DNA of 33,213 nucleotides. Source: Streptomyces albireticuli (GTDB taxonomy: Bacteria; Actinomycetota; Actinomycetes; Streptomycetales; Streptomycetaceae). The position numbers and the translations under genes are program-made. The DNA is taken from the NCBI RefSeq assembly GCF_021228125.1, contig NZ_JAJQQS010000032.1, forward strand, positions 1-33,213, written 5' to 3'. Below the pieces are notes generated by a model. The model ran no database searches. It saw nothing but the letters and a program-made list of their open reading frames with translations, and was not told where the DNA came from. Positions 1 through 7,880 of the stretch are shown here, one piece after another; positions within the stretch are counted from its first letter, which is position 1; each line of letters opens with the position of its first letter.

Positions 1-127
1 GGAGGCTCGCGCCCAGGCGGAGCGCCGGGAGTCCGCGGCGGCCAAGTGGGCGTGTCTTCAGGCGTGGGTCTGGAGGCAGGCTCCTGGGATCGCGCTCGTC
101 GCCGGCATCGCGGTGTTCGCCTCGGGC
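1..127. repeat. Terminal direct repeat marking circular closure (left copy)
   Basis: These 127 bases match the last 127 bases of the window without a difference. The reading frame entering from the right end continues in frame through the left end, so this is the usual overlap of an assembled circular molecule rather than a biological duplication. The implied circle is 33,086 bp. Confidence 0.95.
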
Positions 128-871
128 GAGTACAAGCTGGCCGTTCTCGCGGGCGTCGATCCGTCGATCGCTCCGGCCGTTCCCGTGACGATCGACGTGT
201 ACGCGGTCTCGGCGTTCCGGTCGAAGCGCGAGATTCCGCAAGCTCTGATGATCATGTTCGCGGCGAACGTCGCGGCGCACGTGAACGGCATTCCTCGCGT
301 GGGCCTGACGATCGCGGTCGTCACCGTGATCGCGATCATCATCTGGCGCGTCCACATGCTCCTCGACCACAAGCCCGACGAGGACGCGAACACGCAGGTC
401 AACCCGTTCGAGAACACCTCGGAGAACACCGAGAACGCCCCGGTGGAGAACGCCTCCCCGAACGCTCCCCAGAACGGCACGGCCCCGCCCGCGTTCACCC
501 CGTCCGCCGAGGGCGGGGCGGACACCCCGAACACCGGCTCCGGCAATCCGGCCCCGGGTTCGGACCAGAACGCGGCGGACCGTTCGCGGGCCCGGCAGCA
601 GCGGCGCGCCAAGACGGCCAAGCCGAACCGGGACAAGGACGCCGAGGACCGCGCCGCCGCGCGCGCCGAGGTGCGGGCCGCCCGGGCCCGTGGCGAGTCG
701 ATCGGTCCCCGGGCCTTGGCCCGCTCGTACGGCCGGTCGCCCTCATGGGGTCAGGCGCAGATCGCCGCTGCCACCGCACCATCCGGCCAATCCAGCCACG
801 GTGACGCGAATTCGTCTCACACGAATGCAGATGGTGACGCGATGATCACTGTCCCCCCGCGCACCAGCTGA
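1..871 (+). CDS. SpdB-like conjugal spread membrane protein, C-terminal part (gene crosses the junction)
   Basis: This is the 3' part of a gene that starts at GTG 32191 and crosses the circular junction; the joined product is about 588 residues. This part begins at the end of a long Ala/Glu coiled coil and then shows roughly four hydrophobic segments, including APGIALVAGIAVF, the motif PVTIDVYAVSAF, PQALMIMFAANVAAHVNG and VGLTIAVVTVIAIIIW. That pattern is typical of the Streptomyces Spd/DUF2637 membrane proteins linked to spread of conjugative plasmids between hyphal compartments. A tail rich in Asn, Pro and charged residues follows, ending in a helix-turn-helix-like stretch (ALARSYGRSPSWGQAQIA). 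It lies upstream of the TraB-like gene, as expected for a transfer operon. The membrane assignment is strong; the precise role is inferred from family and context. Confidence 0.75.
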   Translation, partial: EARAQAERRESAAAKWACLQAWVWRQAPGIALVAGIAVFASGEYKLAVLAGVDPSIAPAVPVTIDVYAVSAFRSKREIPQALMIMFAANVAAHVNGIPRVGLTIAVVTVIAIIIWRVHMLLDHKPDEDANTQVNPFENTSENTENAPVENASPNAPQNGTAPPAFTPSAEGGADTPNTGSGNPAPGSDQNAADRSRARQQRRAKTAKPNRDKDAEDRAAARAEVRAARARGESIGPRALARSYGRSPSWGQAQIAAATAPSGQSSHGDANSSHTNADGDAMITVPPRTS

Positions 872-891
872 CTCCCCCTCCCCATGCACAA

Positions 892-923
892 CGGGCCGGG
901 GCGCCCACAACCGCCCCGGCCCG
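892..923 (+). terminator. Intra-operon hairpin, possible attenuator
   Basis: Arms CGGGCCGGGGCG and CGCCCCGGCCCG pair perfectly over 12 bp around an 8-nt loop, in the 74-nt gap between the SpdB-like gene and the next gene. Only a short, weak T-rich stretch follows, so partial termination or mRNA processing is as likely as full termination. Confidence 0.5.
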
Positions 924-945
924 CTCTTCACCTGATGGAGATGTC

Positions 946-3096
946 ATGGCACAACCAAAGACCGCGCCCGCTCCCGCTGACGACGACCTCACCACCCCGC
1001 AGATCATCATCCAGACCACCGACGACCCGTCAGCCTCCCCGGCATCCGGCAACGGTGACGGCTCCGCCGAACCCTCGACGACGATCCGCGTCGTGCCCGT
1101 GCTCGCGACCACTGCCTCGGCCATCGTCGGCTCCGTCTCTCTCGCCTACGGCGCCGCCGGAGTCGCCGGAGCCGTCGCGACGGGCGTCGCCGAGGGCGGC
1201 GTCGCGGCCTACACCGCTCACCGGGCCACCAGGAATGCCCAGACCACCCGCCGAGCGGGCCGACGCCGCGCCGCAGGCCGTACGGGCCGGGCCGGGAACG
1301 CGGCTGGGGGTCTGTGGGGTGGCTTCACTCCTGGCCGTCTTGGCCGGTGGCGCACCGGGACCGGTGGCTACGGCGGGGGTGCCGGCTACGGCGGCGGGCT
1401 CCGCGGTGCCGTCCGTGGTGCCGCGCGTCGTGTAGCGGGCGGCACCGGAACCACCGGCACCGGCGCCGCCGGGACCACCGGGCCGGGGCGCCGGGGCCGC
1501 CGGGGCACCGGAGCGACCGACTCGACGGCGAACGGCACACCCGGTACTCGTACCGGAGCAACGGGCGGTCCGACCACTCGGGGCAGCAAGGGCACTGGGG
1601 GGCAGGCCGGGACGCGTACGGGCACGACGCCGGGTGCGGGCGGCCGTGGAACCGGAGGCGCTGCTGGAGGCCGCACGGGCGGTGCGGGCGCTGGCGGCGG
1701 GGTCCGGGGGCGGATGCAGCGGGGCATGGCCGGGGCCCGGGCGGCACTCGGCCGGGCCGCGCGGCGCCAGCAGACCGCCGGAGGCGGCAGCGCTGGCCCG
1801 GGCGGCGGCACGAACGGCGGGAAGGTCTCACTCACCAAGACGCCCAAGGGCGGCCAGGCGGGCGCTCAGGGCGGCGGCCAGGCAACCGTCGGCGGCGGGA
1901 CGGCCCGGCAGCGCCGAGGCCGCGCCGTCCTGGCCCGTCTGCTGCGGGCCCGGGCCCGCACCCGGCTGCGCCGCCGTCGCATCAACCGCCGTGTCGCCGC
2001 CTGGTGGCGCCGTACCGGCCCGTGGCGGGCCCGTGCTCGCCGGGCCGTCCCGCACGGCGCCCGCGTGGGAATGGCTGGCGCCGCCGCCGGGCTCACCGGG
2101 GCCGTGCTCACGCCGCCCGGCGTCGCCATCGGCATGCTCGTCACCTTGAAGCGGCTCTTCTTCCCCCGACGCGGCGCGGGGAACCCGGCCTACGCCTGGG
2201 GGTTCGTCACCGCCCGCCGGATCTGGCTGCGCCTGTACGGCCGCGCCCAGACCACCAACGCCCGCAACGCCCGCATCGCGGCGGTCACCGGCAAGGTCGC
2301 CACCCCCGCCCGGGGCACCACGGCCGCGACCACCACCGCCCCCGCCACGACCGGCGGCGGGGCCATCACTCCCGGAGGAATCAGCGCCATGTCCGTACTC
2401 GTCCGCACCTGCGAGGACCTGCGCGACTCGTACTCGCGCTACATGCCGCCGACGATGATCGCCGTCGCGGCGGAGTACGCCGGGCTGCCCGAGGGCGTCC
2501 GCCAGTGCGCCCAGGCCGTCAAGGCCCTGGCGATCAACACCGACGTCAAGTACCCCGTGCTCAAGCCGCTCGTGCAGGCCCTCGTCGGGGTCTATACGAA
2601 GGTGATGCAGGCCGCCGACTACGCCGAGCAGATCAACCCGCACTTCCGCACCGTGCACGCCGACGACCTCGCCCGCCACGAGTCCCCCCGCAACGGCCCC
2701 GGCGAGCGGATGTGGAACATCGGCGTCGTCCCCGGCTCCGGTGGCACCGCCTTCCAGCCGAGCCACTTTGTGATGCAGTCCCAGTCGGTCGCGATCGTCT
2801 ACACGACCTACATCCCCGAGGACATGGTCATCGTCGGCCGCGAGTACGCCGGCCTGCCGGTCGCGCTGGAGGCGGTCTCCGCGACGGTCGAGGTGCTGCA
2901 CACGCGCACCCGCGACTCGTACCCGGTGGACGACTCCGTGACCGACATGATCGGCACCCTCGCCCGCATGATCGCCTCCGCCTCCAGCGAGGCCATGGAC
3001 GTCTTCAAGCTCTTCCGCACCCTGCACGCCAAGGACCTCAACCGGCGCGAGAACCCCCGCAAGGGCCCCGCTGCCGAGGCCATGTGGAACGTCTGA
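946..3096 (+). CDS. Large Gly/Thr/Arg-rich conjugation-associated membrane protein with a duplicated C-terminal domain
   Basis: The 716-residue product is not assigned to a named family. A short charged N-terminus is followed by a hydrophobic stretch at about residues 48-85, then about 280 residues of low-complexity Gly/Thr/Arg sequence, a second hydrophobic stretch at about 373-400, and two tandem copies of a domain of roughly 95 residues (about 498-591 and 622-715). Both copies contain EYAGLP near the start, FRT.HA.DL in the second half, and end in R.NP..GP followed by MWN. Start ATG 946 has GGAG five bases upstream. An in-frame ATG at 2389 preceded by GGAGGA could allow separate production of the duplicated part. 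It sits between spread-type and TraB-like genes, so a transfer role is inferred. The low-complexity middle may be an Arg-rich nucleic-acid-binding or flexible linker. Confidence 0.75.
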   Translation: MAQPKTAPAPADDDLTTPQIIIQTTDDPSASPASGNGDGSAEPSTTIRVVPVLATTASAIVGSVSLAYGAAGVAGAVATGVAEGGVAAYTAHRATRNAQTTRRAGRRRAAGRTGRAGNAAGGLWGGFTPGRLGRWRTGTGGYGGGAGYGGGLRGAVRGAARRVAGGTGTTGTGAAGTTGPGRRGRRGTGATDSTANGTPGTRTGATGGPTTRGSKGTGGQAGTRTGTTPGAGGRGTGGAAGGRTGGAGAGGGVRGRMQRGMAGARAALGRAARRQQTAGGGSAGPGGGTNGGKVSLTKTPKGGQAGAQGGGQATVGGGTARQRRGRAVLARLLRARARTRLRRRRINRRVAAWWRRTGPWRARARRAVPHGARVGMAGAAAGLTGAVLTPPGVAIGMLVTLKRLFFPRRGAGNPAYAWGFVTARRIWLRLYGRAQTTNARNARIAAVTGKVATPARGTTAATTTAPATTGGGAITPGGISAMSVLVRTCEDLRDSYSRYMPPTMIAVAAEYAGLPEGVRQCAQAVKALAINTDVKYPVLKPLVQALVGVYTKVMQAADYAEQINPHFRTVHADDLARHESPRNGPGERMWNIGVVPGSGGTAFQPSHFVMQSQSVAIVYTTYIPEDMVIVGREYAGLPVALEAVSATVEVLHTRTRDSYPVDDSVTDMIGTLARMIASASSEAMDVFKLFRTLHAKDLNRRENPRKGPAAEAMWNV
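1586..1602 (+). repeat. Dispersed 17-bp polar repeat, copy 1 (two mismatches)
   Basis: GCAAGGGCACTGGGGGG differs from the consensus at two positions and shares the downstream GCAGGC with copy 5. It lies in the low-complexity part of the 716-residue protein gene, so membership of the set is less certain. Confidence 0.5.
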
Positions 3097-3124
3097 CCAG
3101 CCAACCTAGGGGAGGGATCTGATC

Positions 3125-5389
3125 ATGTCTGTCGCATGGGACTGGGGTCCGCGCATGGGCCCGGGGGAGACCACGCTGGTGGCCTCCGCCGTCACTGCCG
3201 CCGGCCTCTGCGTGGACGCCGACGTGGCCGCGCTGCCGCCGAACTCACCGTTGGAGCTGGCGCTGGCCGTCGCCGTCGGGGGCGGCATCCTCGACGCCCG
3301 CAAGGGACTGTCCCGCTCGGCCATGACCGTACGGGCGGCCTCGTGGCTGGCCGGGGGCACCTGGTGCTCGTGGGCGCTCGTCGGCCTCAACGGGGGCAGC
3401 GTCGCCTTCGGCGCCTCGCTCGCGGCGTTCCTCGGCCTGATCAACCGGGCGATGCTCCGCACCGAGGACGGGCGCAAGGAGCGGCGCGCGAAGCTGTTGA
3501 TGCAGCGCGACATCTACGCCAAGACCACCGAGTGGGAGGAGCGACTGGAGCGAATCACCGGCATCAAGGGCGTGCACTGCCCCGACATGGAGCCGTGGCC
3601 GAGGGATGCCGGCTACACGCTGCCGGTCGAACTGCCGGGCGGCGCGCTCGTCCAGCATGTCGCCCAGCACAAGGACGCGTTCGCCTCCGATCTGCGGCTG
3701 CCGCCCGGGTGCGGCGTCGAGGTCGCGCAGGGCGCGCACCGGGGCCAGGCCCTCATCCGTGTCACCACCCGGGACATCCTGGCGGACCTGATCCCCTACC
3801 CGGAGGACTATTCGGAGCTGACGATCACCGAGCCGTTCCCGATCGGCCTGCACCCGGACGGCACGGAAACCCTGGCGTCGCTTCTGAGCGAATGCGGAAT
3901 TCTCATCGGCGAAACCGACAGCGGAAAAACCAACCAGCTGCACACCTTCAACGCCAACCTGTCGCGGATGCCCGATGCGTTGATCTGGCATATCGACATC
4001 ACCGGCGCCGGTATCTCCCTGCCATGGATCACCCCCTGGGCGGTCGAGGAATCCGCGGTCGCACCGATCGTGGACTGGACAGCGAACACCCCGGACGAGG
4101 CCCGCATCATGCTCCGCATGGCGAAGCAGGTCATCACCACCCGCAAGGCCCGCTACCAACGGCTCATGCGGTCGCGGAACACCGATGTCATCCCCGTCTC
4201 GCCCGAGGTTCCGGCGATCGTCGTCGTCGCGGACGAGACCGCTCAGCTCCCGCACGACATCAAAGACCTCCTCGACGACGTGATTGAACTCGGGCGCGCA
4301 GTAAGGGTGCGGGCATTGACCTGTGGTCTGCGCGCCACCCAGGACACCATCACGGCGATGATGAAGAAACAGTCAAAGCTGCGCATCGGCATGACGGTCA
4401 CCGATCCCGAGGAACTGGCTTATCTTTTCCCGGGGTTCAAGATGCTCGACCCCAACGACGCCCCGTATTCGGGTTCCGGATTCCACATGATGGGAAAGGA
4501 ATCGCCCATCCGTACCTTCAAGGGCTGGCGTCTCACGCCGAACGAGATCACGGCGATCTGCAATGCCGTCGCGGACCGCCGCCCAGTCATCGACCGCATT
4601 TCCGCCTCGGTTCCTGCCGGGCGCTATTACGGGCAGCGCTGGGCCCGCACTCTGCGGGGGCTGTATCCGGAGGAAATCCACCTCGGGGAACTGAGCGAGG
4701 ATGCCGCAGCCCTTCTCGACGACACAGCGATGTCCGCGACCGAGATCGTGCAGTCCGACGCGTTCGCCGACATGGACGACGCCGACGCCTCCGCCAGCAC
4801 CACCACGACGAAGGCAGTCGCCTCGGCGAGCGGGTCGGCGGCGGACGCCTTCGCCGCCGCCGACGCCACACTGGCCGCCGCCAAGACCCCGGTCCCGGCC
4901 GCGCCGCCGGTGCCTGCTTCCCCGGCCGCCCAGGCGCAGCCATCGGCGGCTGTCGGGACGACGGGGCGGCCGAGGCTGTACGTCATCGACGGCGGCGCCA
5001 GTCACCCGGCGCGCGAGGAGGACGACTACCTCCTCGCTCCCCCGTCGGCATCCGCGCCCGCCGCACCGGCCGGTGCGGGCGACGGCTTCGAGGAGGTGAT
5101 CCGGGCGACCGGCGAGCCGTCCCGGCCTCCGGTCGTACCGGGGACACCGCAGGCGCCGGCCCCGCTCCCGAGGGCGCCGAAGGACCGGGCGCTGGAGTTG
5201 CTGCGGGATGCCGGGCGGGCAGGACTGGAGCCGAAGCGGCTGCACGAGCGGCTGTCCAAGGAGGGGTACGAGGTGGCCGTGCGCACCGTGCGGGACTGGT
5301 GCAAGTCCTGGGCCGACAAGGGCGAAGCGGAACGCGACGACTCGGGCCAATACACGAAGTACCGGGTACCAGCCGAGCCGGTGCTGTAG
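3125..5389 (+). CDS. traB: TraB-like FtsK/SpoIIIE-family DNA translocase for conjugal transfer
   Basis: The 754-residue product resembles the single translocase that moves double-stranded plasmid DNA between Streptomyces hyphae. Hydrophobic segments lie at about residues 20-110, giving a membrane anchor. The motor domain has Walker A GETDSGKT at 262-269 and a Walker B hydrophobic run ending in DE at 370-371. A long Ala/Pro/Ser linker (about 550-690) leads to a C-terminal winged-helix-like region (DRALELLRDAG through VRTVRDWCKSW) that corresponds to the sequence-recognition domain of TraB/FtsK proteins. Start ATG 3125 follows GGGGAGGG. It is the last large gene of the rightward operon. Assignment to the TraB class is firm from motifs and context; the DNA sequence it recognises is not shown. 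Confidence 0.9.
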   Translation: MSVAWDWGPRMGPGETTLVASAVTAAGLCVDADVAALPPNSPLELALAVAVGGGILDARKGLSRSAMTVRAASWLAGGTWCSWALVGLNGGSVAFGASLAAFLGLINRAMLRTEDGRKERRAKLLMQRDIYAKTTEWEERLERITGIKGVHCPDMEPWPRDAGYTLPVELPGGALVQHVAQHKDAFASDLRLPPGCGVEVAQGAHRGQALIRVTTRDILADLIPYPEDYSELTITEPFPIGLHPDGTETLASLLSECGILIGETDSGKTNQLHTFNANLSRMPDALIWHIDITGAGISLPWITPWAVEESAVAPIVDWTANTPDEARIMLRMAKQVITTRKARYQRLMRSRNTDVIPVSPEVPAIVVVADETAQLPHDIKDLLDDVIELGRAVRVRALTCGLRATQDTITAMMKKQSKLRIGMTVTDPEELAYLFPGFKMLDPNDAPYSGSGFHMMGKESPIRTFKGWRLTPNEITAICNAVADRRPVIDRISASVPAGRYYGQRWARTLRGLYPEEIHLGELSEDAAALLDDTAMSATEIVQSDAFADMDDADASASTTTTKAVASASGSAADAFAAADATLAAAKTPVPAAPPVPASPAAQAQPSAAVGTTGRPRLYVIDGGASHPAREEDDYLLAPPSASAPAAPAGAGDGFEEVIRATGEPSRPPVVPGTPQAPAPLPRAPKDRALELLRDAGRAGLEPKRLHERLSKEGYEVAVRTVRDWCKSWADKGEAERDDSGQYTKYRVPAEPVL

Positions 5390-5401
5390 GTCACCTGGTG
5401 T

Positions 5402-5520
5402 AGCGGCGGGGCGGGGCGAGGCGGCCCCGCCCCTTGCCGTTCCCCCTCCGCCCCTCCACCCGTGGGGGTGCGACCGGGGGGTTTCTCAGCGGCGGGGCGG
5501 GGCGGCCCCGCCCCGCCGCT
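5402..5520. other. Non-coding segment with duplicated GC palindrome, possible terminator or cis-acting transfer site
   Basis: After the TraB-like gene the 17-mer AGCGGCGGGGCGGGGCG occurs twice (5402 and 5488). In the second occurrence it forms the left half of a perfect 33-nt palindrome at 5488-5520 (16-bp arms, one central base). The first occurrence forms a weaker hairpin with a nearby GCCCCGCCCC, followed by TTGCCGTT. Termination after traB is the simplest reading. A role as a transfer locus (clt) is possible because such loci often lie near traB, but nothing here proves it. Confidence 0.45.
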
Positions 5521-5551
5521 ACTGACTGTTACCCACAAGGGAGGGGAGCAC

Positions 5552-5869
5552 ATGCCGAGCGAGACACCCGACGAGGCCATCCGGCGCCTCGAAGCGGAAC
5601 GCCACATGTACAGCGAAACGTTCAAGAACACCGACGCCGGCGACCCGGTGACGCGGGCGCAGCTCCAGCAGGAGATGAACTCCCGCACCAACGAGATCCA
5701 GGAGATCCGGGCCGACATGGCCGCTGGCGGGGACTGCCTCCAGCGCATCGTCTTCCTCGCCCTCGCCGCCGGGGCCGGCGCCACCGCCTGGTGGGCGCCG
5801 TGGCCGTCGTGGGCCCGGCTTCTCCTTGCCGTGGCCGCGGTCGGGCTGCTGTGGATCGGCGCCTCCTGA
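5552..5869 (+). CDS. Small protein with two C-terminal membrane segments
   Basis: The 105-residue product has a charged, helical N-terminal half (residues 1-60, many Glu/Arg/Gln, probable coiled coil) and two closely spaced hydrophobic helices (about CLQRIVFLALAAGAGATAW and ARLLLAVAAVGLLWIG). ATG 5552 is chosen because GGGAGGGGAG lies just upstream; an earlier in-frame start would run through the GC palindrome. No family was recognised. Position after traB suggests a Spd-type accessory membrane protein. Confidence 0.75.
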   Translation: MPSETPDEAIRRLEAERHMYSETFKNTDAGDPVTRAQLQQEMNSRTNEIQEIRADMAAGGDCLQRIVFLALAAGAGATAWWAPWPSWARLLLAVAAVGLLWIGAS

Positions 5870-5892
5870 TGCCCTCCACCACTCCCAACCCG

Positions 5893-5909
5893 GCAAGGGC
5901 ACAGCGGGG
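5893..5909 (+). repeat. Dispersed 17-bp polar repeat, copy 2
   Basis: Exact copy of GCAAGGGCACAGCGGGG in the gap between two small genes of the transfer region. See the finding on the six-copy set. Confidence 0.85.
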
Positions 5910-5982
5910 CACGACCGTCCGGAGCGGGGGCCGTCGCCCGGCCTTCCCGCAAGATCCACGGCTTCCAGGAGGAGACCCGAGC

Positions 5983-6366
5983 ATGACGACCGCACCGAGC
6001 GCCCAGGCCCTCGACACGACCATGACCGCCCTCCTCGCCGAGGCCGTGGGCAATGCCGTGTTCAACCTCAACCTCCACACCCGCGCCCACCCGCCGGCGC
6101 GGCCCGGCGACGTGTACCGGATGCTCGGCTCGCTCGTGGACTCCGCCCAGCGCCAGGCCGTCACCTACGAGCAGACCGCGGCGGCCATGGCCCTCATGTA
6201 CCCCGAAGGCCGCCTACAGTCCGAAGGCGACGTCACCGAGCACCACGTGCGCCAGACCATCGACGCACTGAATGCCGCCGCCCATCACGCCCGGCAACTC
6301 GATAACGCGCTCGGCCGCGCCCAAGCGGGCCTCTTTGAGCTCACCGACGGAGATGCCAATGCTTGA
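5983..6366 (+). CDS. Hypothetical helical protein of the transfer region
   Basis: The 127-residue product is soluble and mostly helical, with no membrane segment and no recognised domain. ATG 5983 is preceded by AGGAGGAG, a strong ribosome-binding site. Its end overlaps the next gene by eight bases, indicating translational coupling. The C-terminal half has long amphipathic helices (HHVRQTIDALNAAAHHARQL). Location in the same rightward transcript as traB suggests, but does not show, a transfer-related role. Confidence 0.7.
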   Translation: MTTAPSAQALDTTMTALLAEAVGNAVFNLNLHTRAHPPARPGDVYRMLGSLVDSAQRQAVTYEQTAAAMALMYPEGRLQSEGDVTEHHVRQTIDALNAAAHHARQLDNALGRAQAGLFELTDGDANA

Positions 6367-6727
6367 CCCGATCACCGGTGCCGGATTCGATGCGCCGCCT
6401 CCGGAGGTCGCGTACATGGGCGTCACCAACCTCACCGCGCAGATCCACGCGTTCATGACGCGCACGGCGAACAACCCGCCGGATGAGGACGACCCTGCGA
6501 AGTACCGGGAGTTCCTGTTGCACCGCGCGGCGCTGGCCGATCTCGCCCATCTTGAAGAACTCGACAACGAGGAAGCTCACACCTATGCCGTGAAGGCGTC
6601 GCAGGACTTCATCCGGTACGACCGGCAGCACCCAGAGTTCGTGAACGGCCCGATCGGTCCAGGCTCCCCGGAATGGGACCCCTCGGCCCGTCCGTACGTC
6701 CGGCAGGAATGGGCGACACCGTTCTGA
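6359..6727 (+). CDS. Hypothetical protein, last gene of the rightward transfer transcript
   Basis: The 122-residue product begins MLDPITGAGFDAPPP; ATG 6359 is preferred over ATG 6353 because GGAG (6349-6352) sits six bases before the former and directly abuts the latter. It overlaps the previous gene and is followed within 25 bases by a strong terminator. The product is acidic, with aromatic and Pro-rich C-terminal sequence. No known domain was recognised. Confidence 0.7.
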   Translation: MLDPITGAGFDAPPPEVAYMGVTNLTAQIHAFMTRTANNPPDEDDPAKYREFLLHRAALADLAHLEELDNEEAHTYAVKASQDFIRYDRQHPEFVNGPIGPGSPEWDPSARPYVRQEWATPF

Positions 6728-6749
6728 TCTTTGAGCGGCAAAAATTGCC

Positions 6750-6786
6750 GGGCCCCCACCATCTCGGGAATGGCGGGGGCCCTTTT
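6750..6786 (+). terminator. Rho-independent terminator of the transfer operon
   Basis: Arms GGGCCCCCACCAT and ATGGCGGGGGCCC form a 13-bp stem with one mismatch, followed by TTTT. It is the end of the rightward transcript. Confidence 0.85.
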
Positions 6787-6872
6787 CACTCTCCACTATC
6801 CGGTACGGCGTGCCGTCTGGCGGCGTAAGCGATCCGGGGGTGTTCTGGTGGTGTTGTCATGACGGCGACATT

Positions 6873-6911
6873 GGGCCCGGGGAAGGATGCTCGCATCCAT
6901 TCCCCGGGCCC
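6873..6911. terminator. Hairpin between converging transcripts
   Basis: GGGCCCGGGGAA pairs with TTCCCCGGGCCC, and inside it GGATGC pairs with GCATCC. The hairpin lies just past the stop codon of the leftward gene at 6918 and faces the rightward terminator 90 bases away, so it most likely terminates the leftward operon. Confidence 0.8.
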
Positions 6912-6917
6912 TTCTGT

Positions 6918-7112
6918 TCACCTGGTGTACCAGCCGGGCCGCCGCCGTCGCCGTTCCTGATGCTGGAGGAAGACAGAACGGCAGCGTCCGCAGTCTTTGA
7001 GCTTCGGATTGTCGGGCTGGTCGGCGGCGAGTCCGCACCACGTTCCAGCGCCGCCGTTCGACCGGAGCATATGCCGGGCTCTCCCTGTGTCCGTGGTCGC
7101 GAATTCGGTCAT
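6918..7112 (-). CDS. Short Cys/His-containing protein
   Basis: The 64-residue product carries a H.....(about 10)..WCGL........KDCGRC pattern (RHMLRSNGGAGTWCGL then DCGRCRSVF), typical of small actinobacterial proteins likely to bind a metal through Cys/His. Its ATG overlaps the stop of the preceding gene as ATGA, so it is the last gene of a translationally coupled leftward operon. Function is unknown. Confidence 0.65.
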   Translation of the reverse strand: MTEFATTDTGRARHMLRSNGGAGTWCGLAADQPDNPKLKDCGRCRSVFLQHQERRRRRPGWYTR

Positions 7113-7330
7113 TGCTCGGGCAACGCCACCGACAAATAGGCGCGGGTGCCGGTACCGTACCGGCTGGGCCGGTACGAGACGCTGCCCGCGCCGGAGGTTC
7201 CGGCGGCGTCTTGCAGGGCCGCGACGAACCGTCGCACCGCGCCATCGGGCCCGATCAGCCGGACCTCGACAACGCCGCCCGTCCCGTCTTCCTCGGCCGG
7301 GCGTTCCGTACGGCGGGCCGGGCGGTTCAT
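7109..7330 (-). CDS. Hypothetical 73-residue protein
   Basis: ATG 7330 overlaps the stop of the upstream gene, and its own stop overlaps the next start, both as ATGA. After a charged N-terminus the sequence reads VVEVRLIGPDGAVRRFVAAL and ends in TRAYLSVALP, a beta-alpha-beta pattern suggesting a compact alpha/beta fold. No family was recognised. Tight coupling on both sides implies co-expression with its neighbours. Confidence 0.65.
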   Translation of the reverse strand: MNRPARRTERPAEEDGTGGVVEVRLIGPDGAVRRFVAALQDAAGTSGAGSVSYRPSRYGTGTRAYLSVALPEQ

Positions 7331-7620
7331 GCGATCACCGCCTGGGCTCCGTGGTCGAGCTCCAGGTGCCGCTGCCCGTACCGGGCGACCATGGCGGCCA
7401 GGGCCTCCTCGGTGCCGGCGCCCAGGGTCAGCGCCCCGCACTCCGGGCACGTCCACGAGGGCCGCTCGACCTGCGGTGGCATCGGCGCGTCCCCGCAGTA
7501 CGGGCACTCGGCTTGGTTCCGGCAGGGGTAGACGATGCCGTTCTCGTCGCCCTCGCCGACGTCGCAGCCGAGCCAGCTGCATTCGTCGTGCGGGCAGTGG
7601 GGTCCGAAGAGGAGCGTCAT
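7327..7620 (-). CDS. Small zinc-ribbon-like protein
   Basis: The 97-residue product has CPHDEC near the N-terminus and the paired knuckles CPYC and CPEC in the middle (about residues 40-62), consistent with one or two zinc sites; the C-terminal third is helical. It starts at ATG 7620, overlapping the stop of the upstream gene by four bases. It could mediate protein or nucleic-acid contact; the target is unknown. Confidence 0.7.
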   Translation of the reverse strand: MTLLFGPHCPHDECSWLGCDVGEGDENGIVYPCRNQAECPYCGDAPMPPQVERPSWTCPECGALTLGAGTEEALAAMVARYGQRHLELDHGAQAVIA

Positions 7621-7880
7621 GCGCGCACCTCCTCGACGACCTGGTGCTGCTGCTCCTTGTTCGGCACCAGCGCGAGCCGGACCAGGACATGGGAGGCGTC
7701 CTGGGAGATCACCCACTCCGCGGACTCCACGACGTACTCGGTCGTGTCCTCCATGATCCGTACGCCCTCGCGCGTCTGCTCGACCCACAGGACGCTCTCG
7801 CCGACCCGGGGCGCGGCGGCCATCTGCCGCCGCGCGTCGCCCGGCCGGTCGGAGAACTCGAACCACACGTCCACGGCCAT
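7617..7880 (-). CDS. Hypothetical 87-residue protein
   Basis: The product begins MAVDVWFEFSDRPG and contains alternating beta-like segments (VGESVLWVE, TEYVVESAEWVIS, SHVLVRLALVP). ATG 7880 shares a base with the preceding stop (TGATG). No recognised domain and no membrane or signal segment. It belongs to a five-gene coupled leftward operon with two Cys-rich proteins. Confidence 0.65.
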   Translation of the reverse strand: MAVDVWFEFSDRPGDARRQMAAAPRVGESVLWVEQTREGVRIMEDTTEYVVESAEWVISQDASHVLVRLALVPNKEQQHQVVEEVRA

